64,000 nt of DNA from Pempheris klunzingeri. Taxonomy: Eukaryota > Chordata > Actinopteri > Acropomatiformes > Pempheridae. How positions within the stretch are numbered: position 1 is the stretch's first letter; each line of letters opens with the position of its first letter. The position numbers were made by a program, and so were the translations under genes. The DNA lies in the NCBI RefSeq assembly GCF_042242105.1, contig NC_092029.1, positions 14,680,885 through 14,744,884 on the forward strand, in the 5' to 3' direction. This document shows, one piece after another, positions 1 to 12,500 of this stretch. The notes beneath the pieces are model-generated. The model searched no databases, had not been told where the DNA came from, and saw nothing but the letters and a program-made list of their open reading frames with translations.

Positions 1-1050
1 GGCCCTGGATCCTTCATAGCATCTCCAATCAGGGACTCGCCAGGCCCCATGGTCCAAGGTCCTCCACCCGGTCCTGCACCCCATGACCAGTTCCTGCCTC
101 CTGGACCCCACGGCCGTCTGCCACCGCCACCACCTGGACCTTACAGACCTCCTCCACGACCCGGCCTCTTCCACCTCCCACCAGGTCCTCATGGTCCTCC
201 GCTACCAGCCAACGGACACCCAGGTATGCCTCTGCCTGGTCCAATGGCAGGAGACTTCGGACCTCGACCCACCAACGGACATGCATTCCACCCCAGGCCA
301 GGCCCTGGACATGTCATTGATCCTCGGGGCCCACCACCGCCTCACTTCCGTCCCCCTCCGTCTCATCACTTCGGACCGATGCCCCTGCCTCCGGGTGCGT
401 TCTGCCATTTAGTTTCTTTTCAACGCCTCAGTTTGTGTTGTCACTGAGTAGTGCTGGGAAGTGTTGTGTTGGTGTATACTGGGGCGGAACGTTCACTGCT
501 TCATTATAAATCCTAAATATTAGGAAAAGCAGGGAGTTTTTTTTAATAATTTATTTGCTGTGTTACGTCTTCATGCGTATTATTTATCAAGTAAAACTCT
601 GCTAACGCATAGTTAGTATTGTTTACAATTGTAATCCTTCCATATTCACATACATCCTTAAAAGTCATCAGAAAAGTTTTAATTCCTTGTTTGCCAGCAC
701 CATCACATTATATTATGTGTATTGTAGTATTTCAGATGTTCTTCAGCCTGTGTCATCATCGATATTTCCCTCTTCAATGGTTCTATTTAGGTGTCCGTGG
801 ACCTATGGGACCACGTCCGCCTGTCCCTCCTGACATGCGCTTCCCAGGACCGCGTGACCACGCCGGCCCACCAATGAACCTGCCTCCAGGTGTGCCTCCC
901 CACCCCTCACATCTCGGGGATCCTTATGGTCAGACTCCACCCGATGCCCTCCAGAACTCAGCGGGAGCTCACAGCGATCCCAGACAGGACCTGCACGTGA
1001 AGCAGGAGGCGCCTCAGGACTCCACAAGGCCAGCGATGGTCAAGCCTTAA
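1..1050 (+). CDS. mia3: C-terminal part of a TANGO1-like ER export factor (partial, 5' end outside)
   Basis: Two coding exons are visible: 1-394 (open at the left edge) and 791-1050, joined in phase 1 across a GT...AG intron, with TAA at 1048-1050. The encoded segment of about 217 residues is almost all proline, glycine, histidine and arginine, with runs such as PPPPPGPYRPPPRPG. In MIA3/TANGO1 and the related cTAGE5/MIA2 such a C-terminal proline-rich domain faces the cytosol at ER exit sites and binds the Sec23 coat subunit during export of bulky cargo such as collagen. The SH3, coiled-coil and membrane parts would lie to the left. The mia3 call rests mainly on the convergent aida neighbour, the arrangement of human 1q41. 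The sequence alone could equally be mia2/ctage5. The end, QDSTRPAMVKP, is not something I recognise from human. Confidence 0.6.
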
Positions 1051-4048
1051 AAATGCCACCAGCTACGGCAGAGGACTTGAACTTACCCCGGACCCATCAC
1101 ATTAACAACCCAGATCCAGTCCAAACATAGGTCATGATTATTTTCATATTTCAGTTCTAAAATAAAAACTGCAATGATGTTTATTAAAAAAAAGAAAAAA
1201 AAAACATGGTCCTTAAATGAAAGCATCAACAATAATTATGTGTCCAAAATCAATATAAGTTAAAAGGGTTGCCACTTTTCTGAACAGCTTATTGTGCAAT
1301 AATAATTCATTATATGCCAGAGGATTTTCATTTATGTCGTTCTTTTAAAAAATATATACAGTATAGCAATGATTTTTAAGGGGCAAATTTTTTAATGTCA
1401 TTTCCTGTGGAAATTATTTTAAAAAAAGGAGAATAAGGAGGGAGGTTTAGCTTCTAGCATTTCAGGAATACCATCATTTTCCCAAAGCTGTTGCTTTAGA
1501 ACCGACTGTAAAGCAAATGTGTAATTTGATGGCCAGATGTATAACTTATTTTACTATGTTGGTAGAACTTTTAATAATAAAGAATGTAAAAGCTGTCGGT
1601 GTTATGTTATCAACTACAGATCACTTACGGTGGATGTGTTTTTTTTTTTTACACAGGTGCTGTGTAGTTTAACGTGTCTTGAGGCCTGTGCTTTATTTGG
1701 GGAAAAATAAGGCATACATCTGTGCTGCTGCTGAGACAGAAACAATATCTTTAGTTTGTTTTCATTAAAAGGAAGCTGACAAGTCAATTGATCCAAAACC
1801 TGCATGTATGTCAATGGGTTTAGTGTTTGCAGGGACAGAAAAGCAGAGGGAGTCCATCTGTTCTGTCCACCTAATTGAGTGAACTAATCTTTAACACTAG
1901 CTTTATGCAGGCAAGTTCTTATGAGCATATGACATTTAAAGCAATGACTTAAGGACTTAAGATTTCCATGAATCACACTTGTTAAAAATGTAGTCTGTTC
2001 ACTCTATGATGCTCTGGATAAAATTATCCAAAGTACTTCATTTGTAGTTTATTAGAAATTAAAAGCATTGTAAATGTTTGATATAATTCCCCTCAGTTTG
2101 TCATCCAAACTAAAACACTACACAGGTCTCAGTCCTACCACATCGTAGTGCTTCATACATACACACGGTTACTGTATATTCATCAGTTAATGTATTTTAC
2201 AGTTAATTTACAGTCCTGAACATTGTGACATTACAAAAATAAAATCTAAAATCAAATGTTACAATGTAGATGTTTTAGGGAAGAGGGACATCTGTGTTAC
2301 ATGTAACAAAGTTTAAAAAAAGCCCTTTATAACAGGGTGATGTGAAATTTCAAAATAAAAGTGGTGGGCTTTTAGGAATAACAACTTGCGCAACAGATGA
2401 TTCTAAAAAAAGTCCAAGAGCACAGTTCCTGTCCTTTGGCTGCCAATAAAGATGCATCAAAGTCCCATGTAAGCACTGGTCAGATATAGCTGTATACATA
2501 AAACATCTGATTTGCAAAGTAACACTAGATCTTAAAAAAACACTTCCTGACAGGTGATAAACTTCTGAATAATCCTACCTGAAAGCTGGAAAAGATGAGA
2601 ACCATGACCAAATGCTCACACTGAATACTTGATTCACATCCACAGCATTCAACTGTGCTGCATTCAAATGACTCTTTATGCATTTATAAAACTGTATGAA
2701 AGATTATTTCACCGTAGTAAAGTCAACACATACTGAAGGTTATAACACTGACGTGTGGGGACCGTCAGAATTATGGGGACATTTAATTATTTCTAGGTTA
2801 AAACAAATATTTGCAAAGTATAGAAATCTGAGTTTGAAATCAAATGTTTGACATACTCCGACAAACCTTTAATAATAGTAAACCTACTGTATATTTAACA
2901 TGTAGTTGGACCATTTATCATTACAAATGCCACTGCTGAACTGAATACTGTCTATGGCGTAACACCCAACCATTAGAGTTTTAGTGTGCCACCAGGACAG
3001 TTGTGGACTTTTTTTTAAATATAGTTTAATATCATTTAGAATTTTAATTTAGTTTCCATTTTAACTTTAGCTTTAAAAGAGCCAATTATTTCCATCCGCT
3101 GTTGAAACCACATCCGAGCTCAAGTGAGACTGAACACTGGATTTACATTCATCAGGTATTTCAACTTTCAACAGAAATCAGTTAATGCAGGTTAATATTA
3201 AATACAGCGCAAAATCGAAACTGTAAAAGCATAAAACTATTTGTACGATGACGCTGTGTGTGAGAAACACATAAGTAAATGGCAGAAAATGTCATTCATT
3301 TATTTATTTAAAACTGAATTATCAATTTAAGCTGTTTATCACTACTTTCATTACCTATATTTTTTAAATTGCATAATTTAGATGCAAATTTAATGAACCA
3401 GCTTTTATCAGTTTTTTTTTTAATTAACTGAATCAATAGTAAACTCTACAAAAGTGTATTATCATGGCACAAAACCTGGCAGAAGAAGTAAGAACTTCTG
3501 ATGGCTTGATGAAGCAAACAGTGCTGCTGTTAACATGTTATTTATTCAGGGACAGACTTTCCCCAACAAGTTCTCACTGTGTGGCACCTACAAGTTGCTT
3601 TTAATGTTTTAGCTAAATGTAACTTTTTAAAGTCCCACAGCACAAACCTGTAGCAGTGAATCAAATGGTCGTAAAGACTCAAGTTAAGCACCTACGATAT
3701 GTCGTGTCCCCGGTTTCCCAAAATCAGTATCAACGTGATCCTGCTGTCATATAAACGCCTCGTTTCTCCAACTAGTCAAAAAAAAAACCAACTCATTTTA
3801 AGGCTTGACAAAAAAAATAAAAATAATCAAAGAATACAAAAATGCTAGCGTGGTCGTCTGAGTTGATGTGACTACTGTTTGGCTCACATCCCTTTACATT
3901 CTTCATGTGCTCGTGAAAAAAATAAAAAACGACTACAACCTTGACTTAGTATTGCTGAATGTGATGAGGTGGAACACCACATTTTGCCGGATGTGGATGT
4001 GAGAAAGAGATTGAATGAGGTGGTTCAAAGTTCAAGGCGCGCTGCGAT
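1051..4048. other. Intergenic and UTR sequence between convergent mia3 and aida
   Basis: AT-rich sequence without a recognisable coding exon. It must hold the 3' UTRs of both converging genes. TTTATT at 3541-3546 and around 3299-3310 reads AATAAA on the minus strand and could end aida transcripts. I see no clear mobile element. Confidence 0.6.
1161..1166 (+). promoter_or_regulatory. Likely poly(A) signal of the mia3-like gene
   Basis: AATAAA lies 111 nt after the stop codon of the upstream gene. Further AATAAA copies occur downstream (for example near 1576), so a longer 3' UTR is also possible. Confidence 0.45.
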
Positions 4049-7000
4049 TCAGCCGTCCTTGTGTAACGTCTGATGAAGGTGGAGATAGAGTTGCTTCTTT
4101 GTTAGAAGCTGTAGTTTCTTCCTCTTGAAGTCTGTTGGCTTCTTGTACCTGAAATTCAAGAAGGCACTGGTACACGGTGCATGTTTCAAAAGACACCAAA
4201 GAAATCCTTCAAATCTTTTTAGACAAAAGGACGCGTCAGTTGACTCACAGTTCAATTACGATGGGGCCGGGTTTGATCTCGTCCATTTCCATGAAGGCAA
4301 AACATTTAGTGCTGGTAAACCTCTTTTTCGGTTTGTAGTGCTTGAATTCAAAGAAGATAGCTGCTCCTGGAGGAATGTACAGCAGGTTTCACTGGTTTAG
4401 AGACTAAATAAGTAACTCGACAGTAGCACTATCTGCTTTAAACTCTCTCTCCAGTCTGTTCTCTATTTCAGAACTTTCTGTGCATTGGTACGTCAAGATC
4501 CCCAAAATATGGCAGAATTATCTTTTGATTCATGTAAGGAGTTTTGGGATGTGTTAGTAATGTAGGAATTCAATGTTGTTATATGTGTAGTATATCACTT
4601 TGGATCAAAAGGGCTCCAGGTCTTACCTTTCGGTAGTTTCTCCACATGTCTCTGGATCTCCACGTCCACACTGAAGTGAATGTAGGTATCTTCCTTCCTG
4701 GTGGCCACAGGCGTGTCCTGCATTGGGTTCAGATCTACACCGTTCAAATCTGCAGGCAGAGAAACACAGGACATGCAGCTCATACAGCTGTAAAGTAGAA
4801 GAGGTTTAATCTGATACTGGCTGCTGTGGCGGTCTTCTTCAAATGTGTAGAACAGGGTGGGGGGGTCACCTTTGACACTGATGGTCATGTAAGGATCGAT
4901 GCACTGGCCGGCATCCTTCAACCCAATTTTTTCAATCTTTATCGTAAGTAGTGACATCCCAGGCTCTGAGGGTAACCGTGGCAACAAGGTACCTGGAGGG
5001 GACAAAGGTTACAGTTACCATAGCAACAGGTGTTGACATCACCTGGGTACAAAGATTAGCCAACTGCAGAAGACATTTTCAGCAACATGTTTTTCATCAT
5101 CAGATTACAGGCCTCAGTGTTAAGTAAGATTAAAAATATGAAAAATTGAAACAGACATATGAAGCTGAAGATAATGGTGTTTTCTGATGTATTAAAGCTG
5201 CATTCATTCTTTTTTTTGGCCTCTTATAACACAACCATGACGTATGCTGTCCATCTGATCAATGCATATTCATCTTCTCTTCGCTCTGTTTTGGTCTCCA
5301 CCAGCTCCTGAGAAAAATCTCTTTTTTTAGCCACTATGTTCGCCAGCAAGTCACTAGCTTTGCTTTGCTGCTGCTTGTAGTGGGTTTATAGAGCTTTTGC
5401 AAATGGAAACGATGTTGATGAGAGCGGTGAGAGTTACCCAACCATACAGTTGTCGGCTAGGACACCAAAACTCTATGTAGAGCTACGGGGGAATTATCAC
5501 TACAAATGACACCTTTAACTTTACACATAGTCATGTGATGAAAAACAAAACAATGACTAATTAGCACAGTTTTAAGCTACATTGGCATCAGTATCTTCAA
5601 ATGGGTAAAAAAATAATAAAATGTCAGTCTTTCATGCTATAGAGATCAAATTCCGATGGTGGTCGCTGATAGAGCCGTACCTTGCGAAGCTGCACATGAA
5701 CAGGCAGGCAGGAATGAGCCATGAAGCCATGCACAGCACCGACAGAGAGGACAAAAAGACACACAGTCAAACAGCCCTCCAAAATCAGGACAACGTGACA
5801 CTCAATCACCCCAAACAGCGGGCGCGTTTGATTAACTGTTATCAGCGGATGCGCAGTACCAGGGGCTCGAGGGGGAAAAGCTTCTGTCGTGGCCGCTCCT
5901 GCTGCAGCATCCTCCTCCTCCTCCTCCAGCTCCAGGTTCTCCTCTTCGCCCGGAGCGAGGATTTTCCTGACAGGGAGGAACGGCAAGTTTGATCATTGAC
6001 CTCTGGGACTTATTTTGTGGCTCCTTTAGGTGGTCATGACCCCACATTATGAGCCACTGATTTAATATGTGAGAGGATAGAAGTATATAGATATATATAG
6101 TATAATAGATCATAGACAGTAATCCATGGAAAATGTAGCAATGCACAAATGCTGACGGAGGATATTCTGTCAAATAAAAGCTCAAAACAATGATAACATG
6201 AGATATATTGTCCTGAATATCTACCTTAAGGGCACTGGCTGGACGTCAAAGGGAAATTCTTTGTTGTACGTCAGGATATTTTGAATTACTGTAGACAAAA
6301 GGAAGAAGTTGAGTTGTGAGTGGATCAGAGTACCTGGTCAAAAGGAGGATTAATGAGTAGACATTTTATTCCCATTCACTACACTTACTGGTTTCCACTT
6401 TCTTCAGTTCTTCTAACTTGAACTCCTCCTTTGACTGTGTGCACTACAGGAGAGCAGGAAAACGGCACATTTATTTTTTTTAATGAAGGTAAAGTGTGTA
6501 AAGAGACATCCCCGGCAAATACAAATCATATTCTCCAGCCGTAATGGACGTAATGCTGGTTTGGTCCAAATCACACCATTTTTAAGTGTAAAATATTATG
6601 CAAAAATTACCATTCACACTAAAATCATGATGCAATTGCAATGGGATTTTTGCTGCATATCGTTCAGCCCAACTGTACATCTTTAGAAATTTAAAATAAA
6701 ATATGGGATCTTAGCCAAATCAACAAAACTTCCAGAAAGTTGAGTGTATGCTCCACACATGAATTGCACATGAGTTTTTTTAAGAACTATATTTGGCCTC
6801 TATATAGTTGTAATTTGTCCGTTTCTAGCAAAATGATAACAATAATTACAATTTTAATAAAATAAGGGGATTTATTTTTTTTCCTCCACCAGAATTACAT
6901 TCCTGGCAATGTGGAAAAAGGCTGTAAATCCACATTTGGACCATCACGGGAGGAGAGAGGGAATTCACAGACAATGAAAATAAGGTGGTTGATCAACACT

Positions 7001-8351
7001 AAATAGCTAAAAATCTGAATTAAGTGTGGTGCAATGTGCTTTGAAATTTCAAAGTAATTACTTTGTCTGATGACGAGTCAAACACTGACTAGTCAAGAGC
7101 AGGTTTGGAATCATAACTATTTTACTTATTATCATAATTATTATCATCAACTAGAATTCATCTCATAATTGTATTTTTATTTGATTTCATCATCTTTTTT
7201 AGTTTTTCAACATGTTTTTCAACATGCTCTTAAGAATAAATCGACTTTTTAATCAAACCACACATCTGAACACGTCTTGTCATATTTCATACAGGCTCAA
7301 AAAGAACAACACCCACCTGCAGACTGGCACTCCTCATCTCCAGGCATGTTGCAATCTTTCCTAAAGTTTTCTGAAAAAGAAAAACAGAAAACTCGTTAGT
7401 TTAAACTTAATACCTAACTTTTTCTGTCCAGAGGTCAAAGAGGTGTAATGATTACCTTCTGCTCCTCTGTGAAGTCTGATGAATTTGTGGACTGGACCTC
7501 TTTCTGCAGTTGTCTTGCCAAACTGAACAGCAACACAGAAGTGCGTTAATGCTCTGCAGTAAAACTCGCAATGCAAGGTGGCCAAATGATGCTATTTGCG
7601 CCCCCTTGCGGTGAAGAAAAGAAGGTGTCAGGCTCTAGATTTTCTATTAATAGTTGCAATTTCAGATAAAACATGAATAAGCTGTCAAGGCAGATCAGAT
7701 TGTTTCTTAAAACATATGTGTAGAGACACTGATATTGCCTGAAAGCAGGAAACATTCCTCAGTAGACTGGATGAAAACCCTCCCATAACAATGAGAGGGT
7801 GTGGCTGACTGTTTCTCAACACTCTGAGGAATATTGGCCCATTTCTGCACCGCATGACACATAATGAAACACAGTGCACAGCAGCTCTGGGTGATTCTCC
7901 ATGACAGGCTTGTGAAAAGCAGCCCCCCCACCCCCCCACCCACCCCCTTTATGAGTGAGGATGGGATGCAACATGCACAAAAGCGACTGTGCTGCAACAA
8001 CTGCCACATCACGTCATGGATGGGTGTAGGGTTTGTTTACTGCTGTGGGAGCAGACTGACAGCTCTAACTTCTGCTGAAGCACCACGCACCGACTGTCTC
8101 CTACACATGCTGTTAGCACCCCCACCCACCACCAGCACCCACCAGCACCCACCAGCACCCACCGACCCCTGCAGATGTAAGGACGGATTAAAAGGCAGCC
8201 CAGCAGAGAGGCAGGACAGGACACACATGTTGAATGCAACTTACATTTGGTACTCATCTATCGCCTCCACTAATTGTCCCCACGAGTCAAAGTCTGTGCC
8301 TTTCCTAAAACTGGCGTGCCATTTCTGAATAGTCTTGTTGACATCAGACAT
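4049..8351 (-). CDS. aida: Axin interactor, dorsalization-associated protein
   Basis: Ten coding exons on the minus strand: 8351-8245, 7522-7456, 7370-7317, 6443-6389, 6288-6225, 5966-5860, 4992-4870, 4749-4627, 4366-4249 and 4148-4049. They total 918 nt, giving 305 aa against 306 in human AIDA, and all phases agree. The start reads MSDVNKTIQKWHASFRKG and the end LHLHQTLHKDG. The N-terminal helical part spans about residues 1-115. An acidic linker (LELEEEEED) lies near 125-132. A C2-type membrane-binding domain follows from about 152, with signatures such as IEKIGLKDAGQCIDPY and FFEFKHYKPKKRF. AIDA binds Axin and blocks Axin-driven JNK activation, limiting dorsalization in zebrafish; an ER-associated role in fat absorption is also reported. 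Intron 7 is 120 nt and lacks stops in frame. Near-identity to the family makes the call firm. Confidence 0.96.
5195..5515. repeat. Probable interspersed fish repeat in aida intron 6
   Basis: The stretch contains phrases such as GCCACTATGTTCGCCAGC, CTGCTGCTTGTAGTGGGTTTATAG and ACTACAAATGACACC, which I associate with short non-coding repeats scattered in percomorph genomes. Only one copy is in this window, so the call rests on memory and the ends are approximate. It lies between aida exons 6 and 7. Confidence 0.35.
7923..7947 (-). other. G-quadruplex motif in aida intron 1
   Basis: On the minus (transcribed-sense) strand the runs are G5-T-G3-T-G7-T-G7, all loops one nucleotide. This fits the simplest rule for a parallel quadruplex in both DNA and nascent RNA. 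Confidence 0.6.
8119..8169 (-). repeat. Tandem 10-bp repeat with G-runs, aida intron 1
   Basis: Three adjacent copies of ACCAGCACCC (plus strand) sit beside further C-runs. On the aida sense strand this gives regularly spaced GGG tracts, a second potential quadruplex about 170 bp from the stronger one. Confidence 0.6.
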
Positions 8352-9566
8352 GTTGGCAGGGCGGATACGCTCGGCGCTCTCAGGGCAGCATAGCCGGGGA
8401 GGAGGTTCATCTACGGGGCCGAGGCGGCGGCGGCGGCGTCGTCAGCCCGGTTATCTGCCGTCCACAGGCGCACACATACACCAGCAGCACCCCGACCAAG
8501 CCCTTTCTGCCTGCTCACCCTAAGGATCGCATCCGCAAGAGAAAGGAAGTCCCGCCTGGAGCTCGGGGTGCGCGCGTTTTGGGACGCGGGGTCGCACGAG
8601 TGGACGGCAAACAGGAAAAAAAGAAGGAAAAAAAAAAGGGAGGAGGAAAAAAAGGGTATTTAATTTAAAGGTGCAATCAGCGTTTTTATCAGCGTGTAAA
8701 GTAGCTGCATTCACACATTGTATGGGGGAGAGGGTGGGTGTCACAGTGTAACTCTGCTGCTCTGGAGGTCAAAATCTGACAGATATGGAAAAGTATCATC
8801 TGCAAAATGTATGTTAATATCATAATATCAGTACACTGACTCAGATACTGTACTTTAGGGCAGTTTTGTGGTACTGTTTCCTTCTGCTCCACCATATTTC
8901 AGAGGAAAACACTTAACTTTTAATTCACATTCATTTGACAATTATGTAACTAGTTACTTTTCAGAGTTAAATGCTGAACAGTGTATGGAGAATTAGCTTC
9001 AGCTCCACTTAACACAATGATCCAATAATATAATACTATAACACAGTGACAGGAGCCACTCTGCAAGATGAGGATGAGTTTATTGTACGCTTTGTTAACT
9101 TATCAGTAATGATTAAGTTATTAAACAATAGCCCAGATTTAACTATTGTCTGGTGTAAATCCATGTGTTAAAAAAGACTAAAAGGATTGTCACTCATTTT
9201 GGGATCAGTAGCAGGTTTTACTGCCACGGGTCTATACTTTCATTTGAACAAAACAGAATAAATAAACATTTTATGGCAAGTGAAAGTATTATCTAGCATG
9301 TCCTTATTGCTATAGGGTTCTGTGACAGCGTGGTTTGCCTTTATTTAAGTCTAAGAAGCATTTTAATATTAGTGACATAAATTGAAAAAACATGAATCAT
9401 CAGCTCAACTCCTCTGACGCCTTTATTTTGAAAGCACGCCGACCGACTTCCGGTTTTTGCGCTGTCAATCTCCACCTTGACGCTGTGGTCCAACGTTAGC
9501 TGCGGAGCAGTAACACAGCCAGTGATGTGTTTGAGGCCGTGCTAGCCGCCGACAGAATGAGATAAG
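8352..9566. promoter_or_regulatory. Divergent promoter region between aida and rnf8
   Basis: The start codons of aida (-) and rnf8 (+) are 1.2 kb apart, so each gene's promoter must lie here. 8352-8620 is GC-rich with a GGC repeat at 8422-8438 and is the likely aida promoter and 5' UTR. 9420-9566 holds an ETS-like ACTTCCGG at 9446-9453 and GTTAGC at 9495-9500 and is the likely rnf8 promoter and leader. The AT-rich middle shows nothing I can name. Confidence 0.6.
9557..9565 (+). promoter_or_regulatory. Two-codon upstream ORF before rnf8
   Basis: ATG AGA TAA ends one base before the rnf8 start codon (TAA, G, ATG). If the leader includes it, a ribosome using it would stop right beside the main start. 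Confidence 0.55.
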
Positions 9567-12500
9567 ATGGAGACAGTCACGACGGATTCGTCTGCTGTTG
9601 AAGAAGAAGACTGTTCGGACTCTGAGGTCTCATGTTTGATGAGAGTCGGAAGAAACTCAGACTGGCTCCGCTTGTTCGAAAACACTGAGGTGCAGCAGTT
9701 TGCTAATGCTAGCTAACTAGCTAATTATGCTGTCAATTAACCCCAAAACTTGTTCAACTTCACGGTTTTTTTCCACATGAAACGTCTTCCTCTGTCATGG
9801 CCCACTTTCTAGTTTAGTTTAGCTTGTCGCTTTTGAAGAGTACCCGTGTATTTCACTGAGCTAAAAGGGCTGCAGTGCTGGTAGCTATCTAAGTGTTGGA
9901 CATGTTTGTTTTTGACTGTCCAGATCACCATTGGACGAGGAGTGGATGTGACCTACCAGCTGCTGTCTCCCACTTGTCCCCTGATGATCTCCAGACTGCA
10001 CTGTACTCTAAAGCAAAGGGAAGACGGACAGTGGACGGTGACAGACAAAAAGGTAGCCAGGTTTCTGATTTGCTCAGCTTTGTTTTGTCCTGTTTTATTG
10101 TGCTATATGCGCAAATGCAAAAAGTCTCTAATAAGCAATCAGAAAATGTAAAAATTGCAAGCAAAAGCATTGTAAAGACTTACAGAGTGTATGTTCTTAC
10201 TGTGCTCTATGTATGAGTGTTGCATTGAGCTGCAGCTGTGTTTTTGCCTTTTCTATCCTCAGAGTCTCAATGGTGTGTGGGTGAACGGAAATCGCGTACC
10301 TGCTGAAGAGGCCCGCCAGCTGAGGCTTGGAGACTCCATCCAACTTGGAGTTCCTGTGATTGGAGCCAAAGTGGAGTTTGACTACATCTTCGTCCGAAGG
10401 CCCCTCAAAGACATTGAACTCTTCCTGGCTAAGGCGCACAAAGAGGGTGCTAAAGCGGCCAAGAAGCCCAAGAGGAAGTTGACGGCGGAAGAAGTTGAGC
10501 CGTCTACCTCGAAGCCAAAGCTCTACCGCTGCTCTTCTGCAGACAAGTCGTTTGCAAAGCCATGTCCGCTGTCACCGCCGAAGCGCCAGCAGAGGCTCAG
10601 CCACACCCAGCCAGAGGAGGCTGAAGTCCGAGAAGTAGACGGGCCCGCAGATGGCCCCAGCTCGTTGTGTGACCTGGACAACTTACAGATGTGAGCCACA
10701 ATTTGTGCCTCTCGTATACCATCATTACATTCAAGTGTGGTCGTTTGATCCCGTTTGAGCCTTGAGACGGTTCTTAAGGTGTTTTCAGATCCCTTAAAGA
10801 CTTTTATGTCCCACCTGGTGATCATCAAGCACTCGGTACTAATAATCAGTGCATAATCGGCATAGAGCGCACCCATGAAAATAGTGAAAAATGCCCCTTA
10901 CAGGTTCTGAGATCTTCACACTGCTTGTTGCCAAGGAACACTCCAAAACTTAAGATATTCAAATCACATTCATATAAACAGCAAATCCTGACAGTTTCAA
11001 AGCCATTTTTCTTGATAAATTACTTCAACACTTAATTTCTTAACAAAATAATCATGGATTAATTTTCTGTGTTGATCAGCTAATTAATGAATGTATTTTC
11101 TCAACATGACAGGATTCCTTAAAGCAGTCTTTTTTATGGCTCTGCATACTGCAAGAAAAATGTAAACATCAGTATTTTTTTTTTTAATTAAATGGCAAAT
11201 AACATGAATACACTGTGAAAGTGAATGTACTTGACAGCTTTTTACAGTTTATTTTGATGCTATACAAATTAATAGTACCTTTTCTAATAATTGAGAAGTA
11301 CAATTTCCATTTTCCTTTATGTTACAACCAGAAAGTTAAAGAAACTCCCCTTACGTTTTTTTTTTTTGCATTTGTCTCTGTTTGCAGGTACAGCCAGAAC
11401 CTTCTGATGCTGAGGGAGCAGGTGGACGACACCCAGAGGCAGGTTGCCTCGCTGGAGGGAGAGCCCAGAAAGACCGACCCGCTCAAAGAGGAGCAGGTCA
11501 GGGAGCTGCAGAGTCAGCTGGAGACGCTCAGAGCCAAGATGCACCGGATGGAGACGTTAGAGAGGGCCTTCGGTGAAACCAAGAGGCAGCTAGAGGTGAG
11601 AGGTTTTTACAGCAGCTCCTTTCATACATGGAATATGACATACAGAATATCACGGCGTTGCACTACAGTATGATGTGATGTGGACGCATATTTGACGTTT
11701 ATGTGTTAATGATGGTGTAACTTTTTATGAATTTAGGCAAAAAAAACACAGCAACAAGAGGAGCTCATGAAAAAACAGCTGGAAGAGGCCCTGCAAGAGG
11801 TGTGTAGCGTAAAACTGGAGCTTTTCTTTATTGTTACACCACTAATACCAGCAACCAGACACAGAATCTGTGCTCCTGTATGCAGACTAACATTTTTCGA
11901 AATGTTTTTTTTATTCATCACCATGTTTTCGTCGTCCTCAGCAAAAGAAAGTAATAGACGAGCTTGCTCTTTCTCGGCAAGGCTTCGAAGAGATCCTCTT
12001 GGCCAAAAACAAAGAGCTGGAAGTGACGAAGGTATCCACGGTCACTTCAGCACGCTGTTTGCATAGTTTTGCATGGCACGGGCAAAGCTTTATTTATGAA
12101 TAACAAAAAATGTGTTTTTGCAGGAGGAGAAAGAAAAAGCAAGAGCCCAAAAAGAGGAAGTGGTTACACAAGTGACTGAGGTTCTGGAGAACGAGCTTCA
12201 GTGCATCATCTGCTCCGAACTCTTCATCGAGGTAGGGTGAAGAATCAGTTTAGCATGGTCAGCACTGGACAGCAATAATCTACGAGTGCAGCGAGTGCAG
12301 TGCCTTTGGAGGATAAACGTGAAAACATGAACGCGAGGTTTGAATCCGTATTGGTATCGCCTACAGGCAGTCATCCTCAACTGCGCTCACAGCTTCTGCT
12401 GCCACTGCATCAACCAGTGGCGCAAAAAGAAAGACGAGTGTCCCATCTGCCGACAGTCCATCCAGTCCCAGACGCGCTGTCTGGCCCTGGACAACTGCAT

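Noticed and set aside
7864-8328. A 154-codon plus-strand frame
   Set aside because: It runs antisense over aida intron 1 and exon 1 and owes its proline content to the C-rich tracts.
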